Of a stretch of 7,882 nucleotides of DNA, positions 1-5,271 are shown in pieces (position 1 is the stretch's first letter; each line of letters starts with the position of its first letter). Under the pieces are notes generated by a model. That model was not told where the DNA came from. It saw nothing but the letters and a program-made list of their open reading frames with translations, and searched no databases. Source of the DNA: DASVDK01 sp036381125 [NCBI: Thermodesulfobacteriota bacterium] (lineage in GTDB: Bacteria > DASVDK01); assembly GCA_036381125.1 (NCBI GenBank), contig DASVDK010000339.1, positions 1-7,882 on the forward strand, read 5' to 3'. The translations under genes were made by a program, and so were the position numbers.

Positions 1-375
1 TTCGTGAAGATCGCCGGCAAGGAGGCGGCCGAGGGGAGCTGGCTCACCTTCTCGCCGGACATCAAGAACGTCCCGACGGCCAAGGCGTCGGTCGAGGCGT
101 ACGAGAAGCAGTTCGGGCCGGTCGGGCCGTACTCGATCTACAGCTACGTGGCCGCCCGGCTCCTCTTCGAGGGGGTCAAGGCGACCGGGGCGAAGGGGCC
201 GAGGGACGCCAGGAAGGTCGCCGACTGGATCCGGAAGAACACGCACCAGACGGCGCTCGGGACGGTCCGGTTCGACCCGAAGGGAGACGTCGGCTCGCGT
301 ACCTACGTCGTCTACGAGACGCGCGACGGGCAGTTCGTCCAGATCACCGGCCTCGAGAACCAGGCCGCGAACTAG
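1..375 (+). CDS. Branched-chain amino-acid ABC transporter substrate-binding protein, C-terminal part
   Basis: The reading frame is open from the first base and ends at TAG 373-375, so only the last 124 residues are present and the true start lies upstream of the window. The fragment shows the closing features of the LivJ/LivK type (Peripla_BP_6 fold): a pocket-lining stretch YSIYSYVAARLLFEGVKATG, a helix with DARKVADWIRKN, and then the final strands ALGTVRFDPKGDV and TYVVYETRDGQFVQI, which nearly always end these proteins. By family knowledge the protein binds a small ligand (leucine/isoleucine/valine, amides or other carboxylates) in the periplasm and delivers it to a membrane permease. The ligand cannot be told from this part. 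A strong hairpin follows the stop, so it is probably the last gene of its transcription unit. The family assignment is firm and the substrate is open. Confidence 0.88.
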   Translation, partial: FVKIAGKEAAEGSWLTFSPDIKNVPTAKASVEAYEKQFGPVGPYSIYSYVAARLLFEGVKATGAKGPRDARKVADWIRKNTHQTALGTVRFDPKGDVGSRTYVVYETRDGQFVQITGLENQAAN

Positions 376-390
376 CGCCGTCCCACGAAC

Positions 391-462
391 ACCCCGGGCG
401 GCCCCGGCCGCGCTGCCGCCCAGGAACCCGGCCGCGCACCTGGCCGGGCCGCCCGGGGTTTC
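391..462 (+). terminator. Long GC hairpin with short T run, likely intrinsic terminator
   Basis: Arms 391-409 (ACCCCGGGCGGCCCCGGCC) and 442-459 (GGCCGGGCCGCCCGGGGT) pair over 18 base pairs with a single bulged C. They enclose a 32-nt loop, and TTT lies at 459-461. It starts 16 bases after the stop of the binding-protein gene. The stem is very strong, but the T run is short and the loop is long. Termination is therefore inferred, and a Rho-dependent or 3'-end-stabilising role is also possible. The loop repeats the 9-mer CGGCCGCGC (405-413 and 429-437), so alternative folds exist. Confidence 0.7.
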
Positions 463-491
463 CCTCACGGCCTCGCCGGCCTGGGCGGCGC

Positions 492-497
492 CATAAT
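492..497 (+). promoter_or_regulatory. -10-like hexamer CATAAT before the first EamA gene
   Basis: CATAAT matches TATAAT at five of six positions and is one of very few AT-rich hexamers in the area. It lies six bases before ATG 504, so a normal -10 to start-site distance would put transcription start at or next to the A of the ATG. No convincing Shine-Dalgarno precedes this ATG, which fits a leaderless message. No good -35 is visible around 469-474. This is an inference from sequence only. Confidence 0.4.
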
Positions 498-503
498 GGG
501 CCC

Positions 504-1433
504 ATGCCCGCGTCGGGCCGCGAGCGCGCCGTCGGCCTCCTCTGCGCCGCGCTGGTTATCGTCATCTGGTCGAGCTTCATCCCGGTCTCGCGACTCGGCC
601 TGTCGGGCGCGCTCGAGCCGCCCGATCTCGTCGCGCTCCGCTTCGCCGTGGCCGGCCTCGTCACGCTGCCGCTGCTGGCCCGCAAGGGGACCGGCGGGCT
701 CGGGCCGCGGCGGGCCCTGGCCCTCGCCCTGACCGCCGGTATCGGCTTCTCGGTCCTCGCCTACCGGGGCCTCTCGCTCGCCCCGGCATCCCACGCCGCG
801 GTGCTGATGCCCGGGGTACTGCCGCTCTGGACCGCCTGCCTCGCGAAGCTCTGGCTCCGCACCCCGCTCGGGCGGCTCACTTCGATCGGCCTCGGCCTGA
901 TCGCCGCCGGGGTCGCGGCCATGGCGGCCGCCACCCTGGGCGGCGGCCCGGCCGGGCAGTGGGCCGGCGACCTCTGCTTCCTGGGCGCCTCGCTCTCGTG
1001 GGCCGTCTTCACCGTCGCGGCGCGCGCGTGGCAGGTGCCCCCGCTGCGGGCGGCGACCCTCGTGGCCGTGATCTCGGCGGCCTTCGTGCTGCCCGTCTAC
1101 CTCCTGGTGCTCGAGCCCCGCCTCGCGGCGGCCCCGCCGGGCGAGGTGCTCTTCCACGCGGTCTACCAGGGGCTCGTCGTCACCATCGTCGCCCTCGTCG
1201 CCTTCACGCGCGCCGTGGCGGCGCTCGGGCCCGCGCCGACCGCCATGATCACCGCCGCCGTCCCGGTCGCCGCCACCCTCTTCGCCGTTCCCCTTCTCGG
1301 CGAGCGCCCCTCGCTCGTGGAGATCGCCGGCCTCGCCCTGGTCACGGCCGGGATGCTGACGGCGGTGGTCGATGCCGCCGGACCGACGGGGCGTCGGGCC
1401 CGACCGACGATTCGTCGGCCTCCCGCGGCATAA
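504..1433 (+). CDS. EamA (DMT superfamily) transporter
   Basis: The product has 309 residues, the usual size for a ten-helix drug/metabolite transporter made of two EamA repeats. Repeat one covers about residues 10-143, with the opening helix ALVIVIWSSFIPVSR and a membrane-embedded LRF motif at 45-47. Repeat two covers about 152-288, with AVFTVAARAW and the closing PVAATLFAVPLLGE hairpin followed by the last helix. The C-terminal 18 residues are basic and probably cytoplasmic. Family members mostly export amino acids, nucleosides or other small metabolites using the proton or metabolite gradient; the substrate cannot be read from the sequence. ATG 504 is preferred because the first helix starts right after it and a -10-like hexamer stands just upstream. 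An Lrp-type regulator follows on the same strand about 70 bases downstream and is the obvious candidate to control it. Start confidence is moderate; family confidence is high. Confidence 0.9.
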   Translation: MPASGRERAVGLLCAALVIVIWSSFIPVSRLGLSGALEPPDLVALRFAVAGLVTLPLLARKGTGGLGPRRALALALTAGIGFSVLAYRGLSLAPASHAAVLMPGVLPLWTACLAKLWLRTPLGRLTSIGLGLIAAGVAAMAAATLGGGPAGQWAGDLCFLGASLSWAVFTVAARAWQVPPLRAATLVAVISAAFVLPVYLLVLEPRLAAAPPGEVLFHAVYQGLVVTIVALVAFTRAVAALGPAPTAMITAAVPVAATLFAVPLLGERPSLVEIAGLALVTAGMLTAVVDAAGPTGRRARPTIRRPPAA

Positions 1434-1434
1434 T
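1429..1434 (+). promoter_or_regulatory. -10-like CATAAT overlapping the EamA stop, upstream of the Lrp-type gene
   Basis: The same hexamer that precedes the EamA gene recurs here and includes the TAA stop codon (1431-1433). Transcription could start near 1441, just at the GC hairpin in front of the regulator. Part of the match is forced by the stop codon, so chance is a real alternative, and no clear -35 was found. Confidence 0.25.
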
Positions 1435-1441
1435 CAGCGCG

Positions 1442-1462
1442 GGCCGGCGGCACCCGCCGGCC
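1442..1462. other. Perfect 9-bp GC hairpin in the EamA-regulator gap
   Basis: GGCCGGCGG (1442-1450) pairs exactly with CCGCCGGCC (1454-1462) around a CAC loop. It fills most of the gap between the EamA stop and the regulator. No T run follows, so it is not a classic terminator. It could slow RNA polymerase, protect an mRNA end, or be a two-fold operator. It also overlaps the region just before the earliest possible GTG start (1464), which makes initiation there less likely. Confidence 0.4.
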
Positions 1463-1502
1463 GGTGCACGGCCGTGTCGGCCCGAGGATGGACGGTGTCG
1501 TG

Positions 1503-2006
1503 ATGCGTACGGATGGCTCTCGCAGGGTGGCGGGCCCGGAGGCGGCCGACGGCCGGCGCTCCGCGGTGGACGAGGTCGACGAGGCGATCCTCCGCGTGCT
1601 GCGCAGGAACGCACGGCTCTCCCAGGAGCAGATCGGGCACGAGATCAACCTGTCCCGCCCCGCGGTGCACGAGCGGATGCGCCGACTCGAGGCGCGGGGG
1701 GTGATCCACGGCTACACGGTCCGCGTCGACTGGGCGGCGCTCGGGCTGCCCTTCGCGGCGTTCGTGGCGGTCAAGACGGAGGGGCGCAAGTACACCGAGG
1801 TCGAGCGCGCCATCCTCGACCTCGAGGGCCGCGACGCCGAGGTCGAGGAGAGCCATACCCTGGTCGGGGAGTGGTGCCTCCTGGTCAAGGTTCGGGCCGC
1901 GTCGTCGCCGGCGCTCCAGCGCTTGCTCGATCGCATCCGCGAGGTGCCGGGGGTCAAGACCACGCGGACGACGATCATCCTCTCGTCGCGAGCGAACGAC
2001 GCCTAG
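1503..2006 (+). CDS. Lrp/AsnC-family transcriptional regulator
   Basis: From ATG 1503 the product has 167 residues, normal for the family. Residues 22-69 form the AsnC-type winged helix-turn-helix (DEVDEAILRVLRRNARLSQE, then IGHEINLSRPAVHERMRRLE as the recognition region, then GVIHGYTVRVD). Residues 75-162 form the effector-binding/oligomerisation (RAM) domain with ESHTLVGEWCLLVKV. By family knowledge it binds DNA as dimers to octamers and responds to an amino acid or similar effector. In-frame starts also exist at GTG 1464 and ATG 1488. I prefer 1503 because the domain begins soon after it and GTG 1464 abuts a hairpin; the only Shine-Dalgarno-like GAGG (1484-1487) is distant, so the start is uncertain. 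The gene follows an EamA transporter, suggesting export control. Its TAG stop uses the first base of a mobile element: TA is the target duplication and G is the element terminus. Confidence 0.88.
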   Translation: MRTDGSRRVAGPEAADGRRSAVDEVDEAILRVLRRNARLSQEQIGHEINLSRPAVHERMRRLEARGVIHGYTVRVDWAALGLPFAAFVAVKTEGRKYTEVERAILDLEGRDAEVEESHTLVGEWCLLVKVRAASSPALQRLLDRIREVPGVKTTRTTIILSSRANDA

Positions 2007-2017
2007 AGCCGATTGCG
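2006..2017 (+). repeat. Left terminal inverted repeat of the IS630-type element
   Basis: GAGCCGATTGCG matches the inverted right end at 9 of 12 positions, with identical GAGC at the tip and a shared GAT and terminal CG. TA at 2004-2005 stands immediately outside. The transposase reading frame ends only a few bases inside this repeat, as usual in IS630 elements. Confidence 0.75.
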
Positions 2018-2019
2018 CG

Positions 2020-2373
2020 TCAGCCTACGGGGTAGCCGCAGTGGCGGAACCAGCCGCGGGCGTCATCAGGGGTGATCGCCGCGAGCGCGGCCGTGACGGC
2101 GTCGTCCAGGGCCTCGTGCGGGCGCGCCTTGGCCGCGCCACGCCGCCCGCCTCGGCCTGGCTCTCGGGCCGGTCGCGTTCGGCGGCGTGGAGCGCGGAGC
2201 CGGCCCTCCGTGTGCGGCCGCGCGGCGATCGTCCCCGTCGTCCGCCGCCGGGGCAACAGCTTCTCCACGAACGACAGCCTGACGAGGAACCGCCGGGCGA
2301 CGGCTCGGTGGGCCAGCCCCGCGTTGCAGGCCTGCACGATCCGCTGCCGCAGGTCGTCGGAACAGGGCTGCAT
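2020..2373 (-). pseudogene. IS630-family transposase, N- and C-terminal ends fused by internal deletion
   Basis: The 117-codon frame begins with the typical IS630 helix-turn-helix: SDDLRQRIVQACNAGLA, AVARRFLVRLSFVEKLL and GTIAARPH. It ends with the typical C-terminus KARPHEALDDAVTAALAAI followed by TPDDARGWFRHCGYPVG. Intact transposases have about 340-360 residues, so roughly two thirds is missing, including all three acidic residues of the DDE site. Just after ARPH the family-like sequence continues in another frame (GSALHAAERDR), so a frameshift accompanies the deletion. Two bases of the family pattern also look worn, for example L in place of G in RRFLV. The product cannot catalyse transposition. 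It might still be made as a DNA-binding fragment, but nothing in the sequence argues for that. Confidence 0.85.
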
Positions 2374-2409
2374 GGCCTCGGCCTACCCGTCCCCCGCTCC
2401 TTACACCAC

Positions 2410-2421
2410 CGGGATCCGCTC
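2410..2421 (-). repeat. Right terminal inverted repeat of the IS630-type element
   Basis: Read on the minus strand this end is GAGCGGATCCCG. TA at 2422-2423 lies outside it and matches the TA at the other end. The transposase remnant starts 36 bases inside this end, a normal distance for the promoter-proximal end of an IS630 element. Confidence 0.75.
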
Positions 2422-2837
2422 TAGCGGGCGCTCCGCGGCCCGAGGCGGCGCCGCTGTACCTCCCCCGCGACGACCGGCATGACGAGGAGCGTGAGGAGGA
2501 CCAGCGGCCACAGCCGGCCGGCGAAGACGTCGTAGTCCGCCAGCAGGCGCTGCCAGGAGTGTCCCGCCACGTAGCGCCCGAAGCCGAACTCGAAGACGAC
2601 GGTCGCGACCGCCCACCCGACGCCGACGGCCGCCAGCGCGGACCGGTCGCGCGAGGGGCAGAACCAGCCGACCGTCCGCCAGATCAGGGCGGCGAAGACC
2701 GCGACGACGACGAGCGTGCCGACGACGTGCGCCCGCGGCTCGCCGAGGCGCGGCTCGAGCAGGCCGACGCGAAGGGCGCCTGCTCCCACCGCGACGACGA
2801 GCAGCAGGAGCCAGACGGCGGCGGCCCGGCCGATCAT
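2421..2837 (-). CDS. Small four-helix membrane protein of unknown function
   Basis: The 138-residue product has four predicted membrane helices: about 5-25, 38-57, 68-88 and 107-126. Between helices three and four lies an amphipathic, likely conserved stretch, FEFGFGRYVAGHSWQRLLAD followed by YDVFAGRLWPLVLL. I recall this pattern from conserved hypothetical membrane proteins in many GC-rich bacteria, but no function is known to me. Basic residues at the C-terminus (QRRRLGPRSAR) suggest a cytoplasmic tail. Its ATG overlaps the stop of the upstream acetyltransferase gene as ATGA, so the two are very probably cotranscribed and translationally coupled. Its own TAG stop is made from the TA duplication plus the last base of the adjacent IS630-type element. 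Before insertion that stop overlapped the stop of the convergent regulator gene within CTAG. Confidence 0.78.
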   Translation of the reverse strand: MIGRAAAVWLLLLVVAVGAGALRVGLLEPRLGEPRAHVVGTLVVVAVFAALIWRTVGWFCPSRDRSALAAVGVGWAVATVVFEFGFGRYVAGHSWQRLLADYDVFAGRLWPLVLLTLLVMPVVAGEVQRRRLGPRSAR

Positions 2838-3277
2838 CCGCGCAGGTAGAGGCCGGGACGGGCGACCTCCATGTAGGATGCGGGATCGGCCAGCGCGCGG
2901 AACCCGAACCGCGCGTAGAGCCCGTGCGCGTCCCGCGTGACGAGCAGCAGGCGCCTCAAGCCTTTGAGCGCCGGATGGGCCATCACCGTCTCGACGAGCC
3001 AGGCGCCGAGCCCTTCGCCGCGGTACGGCTCGAGCACGTACACGTCGCAGAGATAGGCGAACGTCGCCTGGTCGGTGACGACCCGGGCGAACCCGATCTG
3101 CGCGTCGCCCGCGTAGAGGCCGAAGCAGAGCGATCCCTCGATGGACCGTGCGACGACCTCGCGCGGGATCCCCAGGGCCCAGTACGATCGGCTGAGGTAG
3201 GCGTGGATGGCGTCGAGGTCGAGCCGCGACCGGTCGGTCGAGATCGTGTAGGGCCCGCGAGTCGTCTCGAAGGTCAC
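2834..3277 (-). CDS. GNAT-family N-acetyltransferase
   Basis: From GTG 3277 the protein has 147 residues, a normal single GNAT domain. The N-terminal strand YTISTDRSRLDLDAIHAYLS is followed by the SYWALGIPRE segment, the central strands CFGLYAGDAQIGFARVVTD and FAYLCDVYVLEPYRGEGLG, and the C-terminal LYARFGFRAL typical of the fold. The acetyl-CoA pyrophosphate loop is R86-G-E-G89-L-G91. By family knowledge it transfers an acetyl group to an amine of a small molecule or protein; the substrate is not evident. The frame stays open up to 3550, but that extension is low-complexity and runs through transposase and antitoxin debris. GTG 3277 has GGGAGG (3293-3288) ten bases upstream and sits directly before the conserved domain, so it is the best start. 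It heads a two-gene operon with the membrane protein. Confidence 0.85.
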   Translation of the reverse strand: MTFETTRGPYTISTDRSRLDLDAIHAYLSRSYWALGIPREVVARSIEGSLCFGLYAGDAQIGFARVVTDQATFAYLCDVYVLEPYRGEGLGAWLVETVMAHPALKGLRRLLLVTRDAHGLYARFGFRALADPASYMEVARPGLYLRG

Positions 3278-3434
3278 GGTCGCCAGTCCTCCCTTCGGCT
3301 CCGGCGGACGGTCGCGCTCGCCGGCGGCCGCGTCGTCTCCGAGCCTGGCGCGCCGGCCGCCTGCGCGCGCCCTCCTGGGGAAGGCCTGAATCATTCCATG
3401 GGCCTCCGCCGCCAGAGGCGCCTGAGAGTTCCTT

Positions 3435-3530
3435 TCATGACCTCCGTTCGATCTCGCGGTAGAGGATGAGGCCGCAGCCGAGCCGCTGGCTCGACTCGAT
3501 GCCGCGTCGGGCGATGCGCGGGGTGAAGTG
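3435..3530 (-). pseudogene. Scrap of an IS5-type transposase
   Basis: One minus-strand frame reads HFTPRIARRGIESSQRLG and then CGLILYREIERRS before TGA (3437-3435). The first part closely resembles the segment of IS5-family transposases that precedes the conserved RHRWVVERT block. The second resembles the usual last residues after the GCALIC-like helix. The roughly 40-50 residues that should lie between, including the catalytic glutamate, are absent, so this looks like an end fragment with an internal deletion joined near a shared LG. No inverted repeats or target duplication could be found. The identification rests on recalled family motifs over about 30 residues, so it is moderately supported. 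Confidence 0.5.
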
Positions 3531-3532
3531 CC

Positions 3533-3571
3533 CTGCTGGGTCAGGTTCATGACGGCCAGAATCCGAGCCCT
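3533..3571 (-). pseudogene. Possible C-terminal tail of a RelE/ParE-type toxin
   Basis: Directly after the antitoxin stop, in a different frame, the minus strand reads RARILAVMNLTQQG. RelE/ParE toxins that partner this antitoxin family often end with a strand like RILAVMH followed by a short basic tail. The place is right, because the toxin gene normally follows the antitoxin. Only about 13 residues match and the rest of the gene is missing, so this could be chance. Confidence 0.25.
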
Positions 3572-3572
3572 G

Positions 3573-3804
3573 TTACTTCAGCTCGGCACGGGCGGCCCGA
3601 AGCACCTCACTCGCCGGTCGGCCACCGCCGGCCGTGGCGTCCCACTCCTGGTCGCGCCGCTCGGCTTCTTCAGCCCAGAGCCGGGCGTTCTCCTCGTCGG
3701 AGAGGACCTCGAGACTCTCCAGCAGCGTCTCGGCGAGCCGCGCGCGCCTTCGGGTCGAGTTTCAGGGCCTCGGCCTCGATCTCGTCGATACGCATGATCG
3801 TCAT
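3573..3804 (-). pseudogene. Addiction-module antitoxin (TIGR02574/PF09720-like), frameshifted
   Basis: Two overlapping minus-strand frames together give a complete small antitoxin. The first reads MTIMRIDEIEAEALKLDPKA from ATG 3804. The second reads RLAETLLESLEVLSDEENAR, LWAEEAERRDQEWDATAGGG and RPASEVLRAARAELK to TAA 3575-3573. The frames join inside the GC run at 3739-3747. Adding two bases (one GC unit) there would restore one 77-codon frame of the expected length and give the family pattern KARARLAETLLESL. By family knowledge such proteins are unstable antitoxins that neutralise a RelE/ParE-like toxin encoded just downstream. No complete toxin gene follows here, so the module is an orphan relic. 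A sequencing or assembly slip in the GC repeat is an alternative explanation of the frameshift. No clear Shine-Dalgarno precedes either ATG 3804 or ATG 3795. Confidence 0.72.
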
Positions 3805-3870
3805 TCTAGAGCGTCTGCGCGTTTCCTGCTCTGTCGGCCCAACGCTCCCGCTCAGCAGGGCGCCACGGCG

Positions 3871-3920
3871 GCGGCGAGGGCCCCGCGCCAGCGGCGAGGG
3901 CCGGCGGCGGCGGTGAGGCC
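3871..3920 (+). repeat. Three direct repeats with about 20-bp spacing upstream of the permease
   Basis: GCGGCGAGGGCC occurs exactly at 3871-3882 and 3891-3902, and a looser copy GCGGTGAGGCC at 3910-3920. The spacing of 20 and about 19-20 bp would place them on one face of the helix. They end roughly 40 bp before the likely transcription start of the permease. They could be binding sites for a regulator or simple GC-rich tandem drift. Confidence 0.4.
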
Positions 3921-3943
3921 TCGCGACGGCGGCCCGTCGGCGT

Positions 3944-3950
3944 GCTACAC
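3944..3950 (+). promoter_or_regulatory. -10-like GCTACAC before the permease gene
   Basis: GTGCTACAC is the only AT-containing hexamer region of promoter type directly before ATG 3959. It lies about eight bases from the ATG, giving a start site at or very near the initiation codon, as in the first EamA gene. No strong -35 and only a weak Shine-Dalgarno (GAG) are seen. Confidence 0.35.
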
Positions 3951-3958
3951 CGAGCAGC

Positions 3959-5233
3959 ATGCCCGCACCCGACGGCCGGCGACTCGACCGGACCCTGACG
4001 CTCGGCCCGGCCGTCGGCCTCGCCATCGGCCTCGTGGTCGGCAGCGGGCTCCTCGTGCTGCCGGGGCTCGCCTACCAGCGCTCTGGCGGCGCGGCCATCT
4101 ACGCCTGGCTGGTCGACGCGTTGCTGGTCGTGCCGCTCCTCGTCGTCTTCGCCCGCCTCGCCGCCCGGTACCCGAGCGCGGGCGGGGTGGCGGCCTTCGT
4201 CGAGACCGCCTTCGGCCGCCGCGCCGCCGCCGCGGTGGAGGTGCTCCTCCTGGGGACCTTCGTCTTCGGAGGGCCGGCCATGGCGCTCACCGGCGGCTAC
4301 TCGCTCGCGGCGGCCGTCGGAGGCGGCGGGGCGACCGCCCTCGGTGGGGCGCTCGCCCTCCTGGCCCTCGCCTTCGTGGTGAACGCGCGGGGGGCGCAGA
4401 TCTCGGGCCGGGTGCAGCAGGTTCTGGCGTACGGGATGGTCCTGCTCCTCGGCGCCGCGGCGGTCGGCGCGCTGGTCGCGGGAGGCCGGGAGGGGGCCGG
4501 CGTCTCGCCGCCCGCCGCGTGGGCCGCGTCGCTCCCGGCCCTGGGGCTCGTCTTCTGGGCCTACGCCGGCTGGGAGATGCTCGCCTTCACGGCCGAGGAG
4601 TACGTGAACCCGGCGAGGGACTTCCCGAGGGCCGTCGCCATCAGCTTCGGGGTGGTGGTCCTTCTCTACCTCGGCGTTGCCGCGGCGGTCCAGGTCACGC
4701 TGCCGCCGGACGCGCCGCGCCTCGCCACGGCGTCGGTCGCGGCGCTGTTCGGGACGGTCTACGGCGGGTGGGGCGGCACGTTCGCCGCGCTCGTCGGAGT
4801 CGTGATGGTGGCGGCGAACCTCGTGGCCGGCACCTTTGCCGCGTCCCGGCTCGTCTTCGCGTCGGCGCGCGCCGGGCTCTTGCCGGCCGCGCTCGCGCGC
4901 CTGGATCCGGCCACCGGCGCCCCGCGGGCCTCGGTGGCGGCCAACGTCGGCGTGTTCGCGGCCCTCGCCTGCGCCGGAGCTGCCGGTCTCGCCGGGCTCG
5001 ACACGATGCTCGAGGTGGCCGGCCGCAACTTCCTCGTGCTCTACGGGCTCGGCGTGGCCGCCTATCTGCGCCTGGTCCCGTCCGGGGGAGGCCGCCTGGT
5101 GGGGCTGGTCGCCCTCGTCCTCGTCCTGGCCATGGCGGCGACCTTCGGCGCGGGGCTGCTCTACCCGGCGGCGCTCCTCGCGGCGGGGCTTCTGCTGGCG
5201 GGGCGCCGGCCGCTCGTCCGGCCGCGCGACTGA
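3959..5233 (+). CDS. APC-superfamily amino-acid permease, YjeH-like exporter
   Basis: The 424-residue product has about 12 hydrophobic segments and lines up by eye with E. coli YjeH, the L-methionine/branched-chain amino-acid exporter (418 residues). The first helix carries the broken-helix substrate site VGSGLLVLPG (27-36). It is followed by ARYPSAGGVAAFVETAFGRR (69-88, as in YjeH RYPSAGGVA) and by helix six with GLVFWAYAGWEMLAFTAEEY then VNPARDFPRA (196-225), the hallmark of this subfamily. A late helix NFLVLYGLGVAAYLRLV (357-373) also corresponds. The likely role is efflux of neutral amino acids across the inner membrane, driven by ion exchange; substrate and direction are inferred from similarity only. 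ATG 3959 starts shortly before helix one. Direct repeats and a -10-like element precede it, and a hairpin covers its stop. Confidence 0.87.
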   Translation: MPAPDGRRLDRTLTLGPAVGLAIGLVVGSGLLVLPGLAYQRSGGAAIYAWLVDALLVVPLLVVFARLAARYPSAGGVAAFVETAFGRRAAAAVEVLLLGTFVFGGPAMALTGGYSLAAAVGGGGATALGGALALLALAFVVNARGAQISGRVQQVLAYGMVLLLGAAAVGALVAGGREGAGVSPPAAWAASLPALGLVFWAYAGWEMLAFTAEEYVNPARDFPRAVAISFGVVVLLYLGVAAAVQVTLPPDAPRLATASVAALFGTVYGGWGGTFAALVGVVMVAANLVAGTFAASRLVFASARAGLLPAALARLDPATGAPRASVAANVGVFAALACAGAAGLAGLDTMLEVAGRNFLVLYGLGVAAYLRLVPSGGGRLVGLVALVLVLAMAATFGAGLLYPAALLAAGLLLAGRRPLVRPRD

Positions 5234-5245
5234 CGCGCGCGGCCG
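5219..5245. terminator. Perfect 10-bp hairpin between convergent genes, possible two-way terminator
   Basis: CGGCCGCGCG (5219-5228) pairs with CGCGCGGCCG (5236-5245) around a 7-nt loop that holds the permease stop codon. The convergent TPR gene stops 27 bases further on, so the same symmetrical stem could act on both transcripts. There is no T run on either side, so termination is inferred from position and stem strength only. Confidence 0.45.
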
Positions 5246-5271
5246 AGTACGGGTGGACGGCGCGGGTCGAC

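Larger units (their letters stand above)
2006..2421 (-). mobile_element. Internally deleted IS630-family element (416 bp, MITE-like) with TA duplication
   Basis: The element has imperfect terminal inverted repeats, GAGCCGATTGCG at the left and GAGCGGATCCCG at the right (read inward), and is flanked by TA at 2004-2005 and 2422-2423. The junctions read CTAG on both sides (2003-2006 and 2421-2424). IS630 is known to insert at TA, preferably within CTAG, and to duplicate TA, so the structure fits exactly. Autonomous members are about 1.1-1.2 kb; this copy keeps only the two ends of its transposase gene and has lost the DDE catalytic core. It is therefore non-autonomous and could move only if a related transposase acts in trans. 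It sits between the stops of two convergent genes without damaging either. Removing the element and one TA restores a continuous CTAG. Confidence 0.85.

Noticed and set aside
1464-1502. GTG 1464 or ATG 1488 as start of the Lrp-type regulator
   Set aside because: GTG 1464 directly follows a 9-bp hairpin, and ATG 1488 has its GAGG immediately adjacent with no spacing. Neither is excluded, but 1503 is simpler.
2041-2482. Plus-strand frames opposite the IS630 relic
   Set aside because: They are antisense to the recognisable transposase sequence and have no family resemblance.
3278-3550. N-terminal extension of the acetyltransferase to ATG 3550
   Set aside because: The extra 91 codons are serine/alanine/arginine-rich and overlap transposase debris in another frame. 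GTG 3277 has a good ribosome-binding site and directly precedes the domain.
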